Translations under genes and position numbers: made by a program
NCBI RefSeq assembly: GCF_004379255.2
Contig: NC_056047.1
Span: 17,436,293-17,500,292, forward strand
Length of the DNA stretch: 64,000 nucleotides
Reading direction: 5' to 3'
Source: Salvia splendens
Lineage: Eukaryota; Streptophyta; Magnoliopsida; Lamiales; Lamiaceae
The notes under the pieces: model-generated
What the model was told of the DNA's origin: nothing
The model's input: the letters and a program-made list of their open reading frames with translations, nothing else
Database searches by the model: none
Shown here: piece after piece, positions 51,038 to 64,000 of the stretch
Layout of the letters: each line of letters starts with the position of its first letter
Numbering within the stretch: position 1 is the stretch's first letter

Positions 51038-51209
51038 CTCTCTCCCCTTCCCTCTCTCTCTCTTTCTCCTGAAAAAACACTAGGTATGGACTATGGAGAA
51101 TGAACAATAAGAGCCGAAGAAATCAAGATTCTTGAAGAATTTTCAAATTGGCTTAGAAATTGTCAGCATTTGAGTTTGTACGCGGTTATGGAGGTCAATG
51201 CAGCCTGTA

Positions 51210-51897
51210 ACAGGTGGGCTGACCCGAATAGCCCGCCAAATTTATAGGGTTAAGGCTGGAAATTTCTAGTCCGATAAAATCAAAACCCGATTAGCCTGCA
51301 CCCAATTAACTCGCAACCCGTTAGGGCCAGACCCAAAAACCCGATTGGTTGGCCCGAAAACCCGATAAAATTTCTATTATTCTAATTTTTTAACTCTTAA
51401 TTCGACACTTCATTGATTAATTTTATAATATAGATAACTAAAAAATAACTTCCGAATTTATATTAAATATACAAACTATATATTAAATTTTTATTAATAT
51501 AATAATTTATTAATAAATTAAAAACTTCAAATTCACTAAAAAAATATTTAAATTTCTAAAACATGCATTAAAATTCCGTAAAATATCTCAAATATTAGTA
51601 TTTGATCATGTTTATGATTGAGTTTAAGCATATATCTCAAATATATCATAATTAAATGTTTTACATTGTATGAATATAACTAATTTTAATCATTATTTAT
51701 TAGATTGATCGCATGTTAATATTATCGGAAGCAACCCGATTAACCCATTGGGCTAGCCCGAAACCCGAGCTTTTAGGGTTATGGTTGAACTTTTATAACC
51801 CGAAAGAAATCATAACTTGATTAGCCCTCACCCGATTAACCCGCAGGCCGTGTAGGATTGGCCCGAAACCCGACTGGCCGGCCCGATTCACATCCTA
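51210..51897. mobile_element. Degenerate hAT-like MITE
   Basis: The left end (AGGTGGGCTGACCCG) and right end (inverted AGGATGTGAATCGGGCC) are partly complementary, and both ends hold repeats of CCCGATTAACCCG/GGCCCGAAACCCG. The core is AT-rich. A target duplication could not be established. Confidence 0.4.
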
Positions 51898-51928
51898 TGC
51901 GGTGTACTTTGGAGCATAATTACAATTA

Positions 51929-52786
51929 GAGGGAACATCATTTTAGGTCCATGAACTTTGCCAAAGTATCATTTTAGGTCCGTAAACTTTGAAAATCTTA
52001 TTTTAGGTCCGTGAACTTTGAGTTAGTATCATTTTAGGTCCTTTTTACTATTTCCAAGTTTTTTTGGACGAAAATACCCTCAATACCTTAAAAAATATAT
52101 ATTTTTAATAAATTTATCATATACTCATATTTTTTTATAAATATCTTTACAATATATTTTTATCAAATTTTCTAAATATAATTTGACCTTAAATATTATC
52201 ACTTAATTTTGTGACATGCAAGTAAAATTGCTTCTTCAATTTTTTATATTAATTTTTTTAAAAATTGAATAAAGAACTTTTCTTTAATAATAAAAAAATT
52301 GAATAAAGATCTTTTTATAAATATATTTACAATATATTTTTGACAAATTTTCTAAATATAATTTGATCTTCAATATTATAATTTAATTTTGTGACATGCA
52401 AGAAAAGATCTTTATTCAATTTTTTATTATTAGAGAAAAGTTATTTATTCAATTTTAAAAAAATTAATATAAAAAATTGAAGAAGCAATTTTACTTGCAT
52501 GTCACAAAATTAAGTGATAATATTTAAGGTCAAATTATATTTAGAAAATTTGACAAAAATATATTGTAAAGATATTTATAAAAAAATATGAGTATATGAT
52601 AAATTTATTAAAAATATATATATTTTAAGGTATTGAGGGTATTTTCGTCCAAAAAACTTGGAAATAGTAAAAAGGACCTAAAATGAAACTAACTCAAAGT
52701 TCACGGACCTAAAATAAGATTTTCAAAGTTCACGGACCTAAAATGATAATTTGGCAAAGTCCATAGACTTAAAATGATGCTCCCTC
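51929..52786. mobile_element. Foldback element with 9-bp target duplication (Mutator-like)
   Basis: Two arms of about 380 bases (51929 to about 52310 and about 52405-52786) are near-perfect inverted copies. TTACAATTA lies on both sides (51920-51928 and 52787-52795), a 9-bp duplication typical of Mutator-like elements. The ends start GAGGGAACATCATTTTAGG, and the sub-repeat ATTTTAGGTCCGTGAACTTTG occurs three times per arm. The 90-base loop is a further direct copy of an arm segment (about 52132-52224). No open frame is present. Confidence 0.88.
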
Positions 52787-53032
52787 TTACAATTATTTAA
52801 TTTTCGCAACTTGATATGAAATAGTCTCATGTAACAACCGAACACAACATTTGACCACTTTGCATATGAATTTTAGCAAAAATCTTCATTTGCACAAATT
52901 GACTCATCAATAATCAATAATATAAACAAGAAACATATGTTCTTCTCGATAAGCTTTGCATTTTTTATCTGTGATTTATTACTATAATATGTAATTTACT
53001 AATTTCAAGTTAATTGGGTCAGTTCAATAATA

Positions 53033-53785
53033 CTCCCTTCGTCCCACAATAATTGTCACTCTTATTGTGGGCACGAGTTTTAAGAAATGTAAGAGCATCC
53101 ACAATCGGAAGGACTTACACACGGACTAGCACTAGGACATTCCAAAAACACCTTCTGCCATATCACTAGGACTTCCCACCCCACTGTCACATCACTAGGA
53201 CATCTCACTGCACAATAGTGGACAACCACTAGGACTAGCCGACGCTCTAGCCAATAAAATAAATTAAAAAATATGTTTAATTTATTTTAATTGTTGGTGT
53301 TTATCAAATATAAAAAAATGAAGTGCAATGAGTTGTAAATATTGAGTATAAATAAAAAAGTAAAAACAAATAAAATAATAATAAAAAAATGGGACGTCCT
53401 ACTTCTTGTCCGTCGCATGCCCACAATAGCGGACGGGACGAGCGCACGGACAAGGAGGCGAACGCCCGCCTTATCGGATGGACGACCTCTCGTCCTCCTG
53501 GGACGTCCTTCACCCGCTCGCCGCCCACAATAGTGGACTAGCACATTGACTAGCGACTAGTCCGTGGGCTAGTCCTCTATTGTGGATGCTCTAAAGAAAA
53601 ATAGGTTAGAAAAGTTAGTGGAATGTGAGACCCACTTTTTATATTGATTTTATAATAAAATGTGAGTAAAGTGAGTTAGTGGAAGGTGATACCTACTTAC
53701 CATTTATGGTCAAAGTGAAGTGTGACAATTATTGTGGGGTGGACATAAATGGAAAAGAGTGACAATTATTATGAGACGGAAGGAG
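53033..53785. mobile_element. Stowaway-like MITE, interrupted by a nested MITE
   Basis: The ends CTCCCTTCGTCCCAC and (inverted) CTCCTTCCGTCTCAT are flanked by TA at 53031-53032 and 53786-53787. Without the nested element and its duplicated TAA it is about 250 bp, equal to the Stowaway at 59725-59975. Confidence 0.82.
53093..53591. mobile_element. Harbinger-type MITE nested in the Stowaway element
   Basis: The inverted ends GAGCATCCACAAT are identical at both sides, with TAA at 53090-53092 and 53592-53594. The interior is GC-rich near the ends and has no long gene. The ends match those of the ORF1-bearing Harbinger elements in this window. Confidence 0.88.
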
Positions 53786-53787
53786 TA

Positions 53788-55091
53788 GCAAAATTAAGAC
53801 ACCTTAAAAAAAATATTGAGAGGTTTTAGTTTCAAATTTCAATGTCCCACAATATAACATTAATCGACTTCATAACAAATATTGAATCTATAGTATTACA
53901 ACAATGAAATTTATATTATGAACGTGATCAATCGTTAACTCACTCCTTAATTGCTAACTATAGCTAATCTAAAACTATAGAAGTTTAGAGATTTAGTGGT
54001 CTATAAATTACCATGTGTAATTTCATTTTTTTATTTTTTAATATTGAAAATATAAGAATAACTACCAAATTCAGGGTTGAGGAACATTATGTATAATAAA
54101 TATGCATGTTAACACCGATACATGAAAACGTAAATACAGTTTCATAGACATTATCCATGTATTATATTGACATATTTTGGAAGTAGTATTGACCTAATCT
54201 GTTACACGAATTATATGAAAATTCATGAAAATATTATCAAATTTTGACATCGAAACATATGCATGTAGGATCTCGTTGGATTATTATCTTTAATTTGATA
54301 TATGTTGTGTAAAAAATAATTTAAATCGAGATAGTTATAGCATTTAAAGTGTTGAAATATTTTTTAAAAGTTAATTATAACTAATTTTTTGTTAATTGAT
54401 ATTAATACGCTTAATTGATATTTTTTATACACTGTATTGATACTCGTGACTTAATGATTTTGTACCTTAATTTAATGATCCAATGCATATCATTTTGATC
54501 TAGTTAGTAATTTAAGGATGAGTTAGCAATATAAGACATCCTAGGAGTCAAAATGTATTAATTACTTAATTATGCAAAAAATATAGCAAGAATCACGAGA
54601 TACCGCAATCGATAATGTAGTAATTTGACATAATTGTTCTTCATGGTTAGCAATAATGAAATTCGACTCATAAATGACACCAAAATCCTATTGGTTCCAT
54701 ATTTTAGTCCTACTTTAGATGTATGAAAAAAATGTTCACATTTGAATATAACTATGGCACTGATAAAATACAAACTCTATATATTATATAAACTCTAAAC
54801 TGTTCAATACATTGTCAATACAATGGCAACACAATGTTAATAAAATATAAAATTTCAAGAATTTGATTTCAACACAATATCAATACAATGTTAACACAAT
54901 ATCAACACGGTGATAACGGTTGACATTGTGTTAATATTTTCTGTTGATGTTATTTTGTCATCTGTTCACATTTTATAGCAATCCAGATCATAGTTTAGAG
55001 TTTGTACAATATTTAGAGATTGCATTTGATTACATCCCTATATATATATATATGAAAAACAAAAACATATAACTATGTCTCATATGAAAAC
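53788..55091. repeat. AT-rich spacer with degenerate dispersed repeats
   Basis: A segment around 54190-54430 (TTTGACATCGAAACATATGC, then GATCTCGTTGGATTATTATC) is found inverted at about 56190-56390 and partly at 55850-56000. A CAATACAATG/CAACACAATAT low-complexity tract lies at 54805-54910. No gene is recognised. Confidence 0.5.
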
Positions 55092-55611
55092 TAGGGGTGT
55101 GCATTCGGGTTTCGGTTCGGTTTTTTGTCAAAACCGAAAATCCGAATTTAGTTCAAAATCCAAACCGAACCGAAACCGAAAAACTGAAAACCGAACTTAA
55201 AACCCGAACAAAATCGAAAAAACTGAAAAACCCGAAAAATAAAATATAATATTAATATATATATATATGTGTGTGTAATTTATTTTATTTTATATATACT
55301 AATAGAATATATATATATATATATAATATAAAATTAATAATACATATAATATATAATATAGTAGAATTTATTAAAAGAATATACTATATATTATATATAA
55401 TATAATATATTAAATTAATAGAATATATATATAATTCGGTTATTCGGTTATTCGGTTTTTCGGTTTTTTTCTTCGCCCGAACCGAACCGAAAAACCGAAA
55501 TTTTTGTATTTTCAAAACCGAACCGAAAAACCGAAATAACCGAACCGAATTTCAAAATTTCGGTTTGGTTCGGTTCGGATATTCGGTTTTCGGTTTTTTT
55601 GCTCACCCCTA
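55092..55611. mobile_element. hAT-type MITE, 520 bp
   Basis: The perfect terminal palindrome TAGGGGTG...CACCCCTA is flanked by ATGAAAAC (55084-55091) and ATGAAAAT (55612-55619), an 8-bp duplication with one mismatch. About 120 bases at each end are tandem CGGTTTTCGGTT-like units in inverse orientation; the centre is an AT dinucleotide-rich stretch (55230-55430). Confidence 0.82.
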
Positions 55612-55619
55612 ATGAAAAT

Positions 55620-56990
55620 TAAGATCAAACTATAACTTTTAGATTAGGTCAGAGTGATTGATCTCTTAATTGTGCCACATGACAGGTTTATGAGATACAT
55701 CATTTTTTTTGCATAAAGGGTGAATTAGAGAATCATTTTTTTAGTTATGGAATAATCAACTATGTTGATGAATTTGAACAAGTTTATATAGTGCGATGTT
55801 GATAAATAAGGCGTAATAATGTTTTAGCTCACGTGTCACTTTTGAATAACAATTGACATACTTAAATATTTAAAAAAATCTTAAAACATATAACTCTCGA
55901 TTTAAATTATATTTTTATATACAATATATTAAATTAAATTAAATTGTATAAGGATTTTAATAGAATCTCAATTGAATATATTCGGATGAATAAATTTGCA
56001 CAAAAAATATAATTTATATATATTTATAATGTAACAACCTATAAATATATACAAATGGGTGTGTTATATTGCTAACTTATTCCTAAATTGCTAACTACAA
56101 CCAAATAATAGACATTGGATTATGAAATAAATGCACAAGATCATTCATTCATTCACGAGTATCAATACAATACAAAAAATGTCAATCAAGAGTATTAATG
56201 TCAATTGATCAAAAGGTAGTTATAAATAACTTTAAAAAATATGTACAAATTTTAAATAATTATAACTATCTCAATCTAAATTATTTTTTATACAACTTAT
56301 ATCAAATTAAAGACAATTTTATACGGATTCTAACGAGATCTCACTTGCATATGTTTCGATGTCAAAAATAATTTTTTATTTTTTAAATTTTCGTATTTTT
56401 GAAGAAACAACTCAATGTCAATGTAGCTATCATAATATGTCAATATAATACATTATACATATACCATGTCAATGCCAAATTATTTTGACATATTCAATGA
56501 ATCGTATTAATATGTTTAATACGCTATATTGATATGTTGATAAAAATCTTAATTTTAAAATGAAATTACACATACAATTTATAGAGATTTCTCGCATGTA
56601 CACAAATTATATGCAAATTTCTTTACACCGGAATACTAGTATAAATGTATTCACACTCCACAAGTTAAATACTAATACAATCATTCAATCAAAAGTTTAA
56701 AAGTAAATTAGATAAGTATGCAATCAACCTAACCATATGATTCTTATCCTCCCTCCTCAGTCATACGCATTGAAGAAGTAGGAGCAGCAGCGACTTTGAC
56801 TAATAAAAAACACTAGCCCGTTTATTTTATCGGTAGTGGAAATTGAAAGTAGAAGAAGCGGCGGGTAAAAGTAAAAACTTGATGGTAATAAATAAAGAAT
56901 CCCCAAATCCTACTTCTATTCTGCTTAATTCATCTCCAACATTTCCTCCTCCATTTTTAATTTTATTACTGTTTGGTATCTAGGGTTTTC
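55620..56990. other. AT-rich spacer, upstream flank of the DEAD-box gene
   Basis: Contains two copies of the degenerate repeat described at 53788-55091 (about 55850-56000 and 56190-56500). No gene is recognised. Confidence 0.4.
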
Positions 56991-57492
56991 AATATTTCTG
57001 CTGTCACCGTCTCTCTTCTAAACAGATTCTTCCAAACTCAAATCTTTTGCTGATCTACCTCAGGTACTTCCCCCATTTACACGCACTTCGATGTCTACTG
57101 CGTTTTCTCTTCCGCATGCATTCTTTTTGTAGCTTTGTCCTCTGCATTCTGCATATGCAATCCGAGTTTTTGAGAATTCTTCTTCTGTATGTGTGTGTGA
57201 GGGGGAAAAGAAAGTCGATTTTTTTAAATCTTTTTGTCCGTGCAATTTTGTTTTCAGCTTTATGAATCTTAATTAACTTTTGTTTTGCTTGCATGTTCGA
57301 AGTGGTGAGCTGTTTTCGTGCTTAATTTGACTGGGAGAGACGGGGAGAATTGAATTTGTTTCTTTTCCTTATTTTTTTTATTTATAATTTTCGATGTGTG
57401 AGATCGATTTGGTTCAAGTGGTGCATTCGGAAAAGAAAAGGAGCTTTTAGAGTTTTGGAATTTTTGTTTACTAACAGTCTCTGGGATCGCAG
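56991..57492 (+). promoter_or_regulatory. DEAD-box gene core promoter, telo-box and leader intron
   Basis: A telo-box (TAGGGTTT, 56991-56998) lies upstream of the leader. A GT-AG intron in the 5' leader is suggested by CAG/GTACTTCC at 57063/57064 and CGCAG at 57492. The coding start follows 41 bases later. Confidence 0.5.
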
Positions 57493-57533
57493 ATTCTTTT
57501 TGCACTAGTTGGGAACATATTTTTGAAGAATTT

Positions 57534-62169
<4,636 letters not shown>

Positions 62170-62576
62170 AGCATTTTTTAACTGTATGCTTAATGTTATG
62201 ATGATGAAAGAGTACATATCAATATGATGAATATGATATGCTGTGTCAGTGATAAACAAAAAATCACTCCTTTTGACCTATTTTTCTTTTCATAATTACT
62301 GAATTGTGTAATCCATATTGGATTACGGCAGAGATGTTATATGTCCGAGTTCGAGTACATACCTATTTACTGCTTAAATACAAATGTTGGTAGTTATTGT
62401 TATTGTTTGATTTAATGTAACTTGTTTCTTGCTTGCATAAGCAAGACTTGATTACTTTGTATGAATTTTTGAGTTCTTGGAGACTTGCTTGTTAAATCAC
62501 TGTGCTTAAACAACAACAAAGGAGGCACATTACAACTGCTTAGGCCTCTTGAGCTCAGAACTATTCTAATTTCTAC

Positions 62577-62694
62577 CTGACGACTCCTATCATGATATTC
62601 CTTCTTGTCAGAATCGGGGGCCTGCCTCCGAATCATATTCTTCTTCGTTTTCTTCTCCAAACTTCCTTCCGTGTCACTATCATCTACACTGTGA
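62577..62694 (-). other. Possible orphan exon on minus
   Basis: A TTCACAG acceptor and a CGTCAG/GTAGAA donor bound about 118 bases reading VDDSDTEGSLEKKTKKNM and then RRQAPDSDKKEYHDRSRQ. The highly charged content resembles an RS/acidic linker. It may belong to the gene at 63125-64000 as an alternative 3' exon, or be a remnant. No family is recognised. The rest of 62170-63124 holds the helicase 3' flank and no other gene. Confidence 0.25.
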
Positions 62695-63124
62695 AGACAA
62701 GGTGTCACCGTGAGTTCTACTTGGATAAATTAGACCCGTTCTCATGTTGCGAACAAGTATGTGGGTCGACCAGCTTACCCGCTGATAGCCTCTCTCGACG
62801 CCACATTTGTGGTTCATTTGAGTGAGTTATGTATCCCAGGCTGAGGCCGGGACATCAAGGAAAATCCGAGTAAAGCCAACGGGAAAGATTAAACTCCTAG
62901 TGTGACTTAATGTGGATGCATAAATCTTTAACAAAATAGCAAGATACACAAATCCTTAAGGAATTTCATTTTAGATGATCGTTGTATGTCAAGCAAATGA
63001 AAAAAGACAGTGGTAACAAGCAAATGAAAAAATCAATATAATGTAATAAAATTCCTATATCTTTTGCAGAGCAGGATTATTGTTTACACACTCAGGCTTC
63101 TTTGTATCACAAATCCACAATAAA

Positions 63125-64000
63125 TTAGAAAATAGAAAACTTTATGCCATTACTCGCAGAAAACAAATTGTATTCTTCTATGGACTCTTTTGCATTGCAG
63201 GGATGGGGGCTCTTCTCTGACGAATCACCACCTCGTCCACCTTTCAAGGTGACAGCCTCCTCAGTTTTGAATCCTACAGGGCCACCAAAATGGAAGAGAG
63301 AGAAATCATCATTCCCCTTCTCACACTTGACATCCTCTGCAACTGACGAATCTATGTTGTAATCCTTTGTGTATGCTACATTAGCCACAGTGGGGAAAAC
63401 AGGCATATGAACAGGAGTTATTAGCGGCGGAGGGAGATGCTGTAAGCCCCCGTACTGCATCAACTGTGCATTTGTGTTCAAGTCGTACCCACACCTGTTG
63501 GGATATAAGTAATGGTTGGGGTAGTGAAAGGACATTAATCCATTAGTAAGGCTGGCTGGCCAAGAGACCGGAGCTTGATGGTAATAAGCCATTGTTTGGG
63601 CCTGATAGATGGGACACTGTATGCTCTGATTCTGCGTCATAGTGGGAAGCACGATTTGAGGCTGAGCATCCACAACAGCATCTGCTTTCCCGCTCTTGCA
63701 ATATACGGCTGTTTCTGCAGGCAAACTGCTCAAAGAAGCTCGTTCCTGGTTGTTAGAATCATGTGCTCTGGTTGTAATCCGATCGCCCACAACTTTGTGA
63801 CACTCAGCAAACCTACTTTCGAGACAATGCAGCATATCTCTTCCCTCAGAGGTTTGGCTAGACTCTTCTGAATCTGATGTGGATGTTGTTTCCAGATTAG
63901 AGTGGTTTAAGGAGAATGTATTGCTGTCGCCTTCACTGAGGCATGAAGAGCAGCTGCGGGAGTTGGAAGATCTGCTCAGCAATGACCCTTCTGTCCTGAG
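63125..64000 (-). CDS. C-terminal part of an unrecognised Ser-rich plant protein, cut by the window edge
   Basis: The frame is open from the window edge to the stop at 63127-63125, at least 285 residues; the upstream part lies outside. It begins with a Ser-rich segment (SRSSNSRSCSSCLSEGDSNT, then TSTSDSEESSQTSEGRD). A region rich in Tyr, Pro and Asn follows (YYHQAPVSWPASLTNGLMSF, HYPNHYLYPNRCGYDLN), then a tail ending IEEYNLFSASNGIKFSIF. It has no membrane segment and no catalytic motif. I have the impression of a conserved plant family with this tail, but I cannot name it. Single-exon continuity and absence of stops support a real gene. Confidence 0.7.
   Translation of the reverse strand, partial: LRTEGSLLSRSSNSRSCSSCLSEGDSNTFSLNHSNLETTSTSDSEESSQTSEGRDMLHCLESRFAECHKVVGDRITTRAHDSNNQERASLSSLPAETAVYCKSGKADAVVDAQPQIVLPTMTQNQSIQCPIYQAQTMAYYHQAPVSWPASLTNGLMSFHYPNHYLYPNRCGYDLNTNAQLMQYGGLQHLPPPLITPVHMPVFPTVANVAYTKDYNIDSSVAEDVKCEKGNDDFSLFHFGGPVGFKTEEAVTLKGGRGGDSSEKSPHPCNAKESIEEYNLFSASNGIKFSIF

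Overview
This window is nuclear DNA from a flowering plant, most likely a eudicot. Protein-coding genes are interrupted by GT-AG introns. Promoters carry telo-boxes and TGGGCC elements. The spacers are AT-rich and full of plant mobile elements: Copia and other LTR elements, TRIM, PIF/Harbinger, hAT, Stowaway and Mutator. I cannot name the species from sequence alone. All exon junctions below were placed by eye, using splice signals, reading frame and family conservation.

Layout. 1-5 kb: a fragment of a GH17 glucanase exon sits in the loop of an inverted repeat, and a defective Copia element is inserted in one arm. 7.3-11.1 kb (-): complete CCT8 chaperonin gene. 12.1-18.5 kb (+): a decayed HugZ-like FMN-binding (heme-oxygenase-like) gene, split by an LTR element inside an exon and by a 2.8-kb LTR-like insert in an intron; a solo LTR follows its end. 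20.2 kb: possible frameshifted arabinogalactan peptide. 21.3-22.0 kb (-): a small gene for a single-pass membrane protein. 24.8-28.0 kb: a Harbinger element with a broken Myb-like ORF1, then a TRIM element. 28.4-30.6 kb (+): alpha-tubulin. 31.2-33.9 kb: a convergent pair, a Myb/SANT-like protein (+) and a protein with only the N-terminal part of a Harbinger transposase (-). 34.7-35.9 kb: hAT element. 36.2-37.4 kb (-): ribosomal protein S5 (uS7). 38.2-43.8 kb: two more ORF1-only Harbinger elements around a short-chain dehydrogenase with a stop at codon 5. 44.5-47.0 kb (+): MS2/FAR2-like fatty acyl reductase with several lesions. 47.9-51.0 kb (-): sphingosine-1-phosphate phosphatase/LPP-delta. 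51.2-56.9 kb: an island of MITEs and foldbacks. 57.5-62.2 kb (+): DED1/DDX3-type DEAD-box helicase. 63.1 kb to the end (-): 3' part of an unrecognised Ser-rich protein gene.

The intact genes (CCT8, alpha-tubulin, RPS5, DEAD-box helicase, LPP-delta) are housekeeping genes. CCT folds tubulin and actin, but the plant genes are not an operon and I infer no functional cluster. The most unusual content is in the transposons: an internally inverted gag flanked by direct duplications, a gene-derived hairpin, recurrent Harbinger elements that keep only the Myb-like ORF1, and a possibly domesticated Myb plus transposase-N-domain pair.
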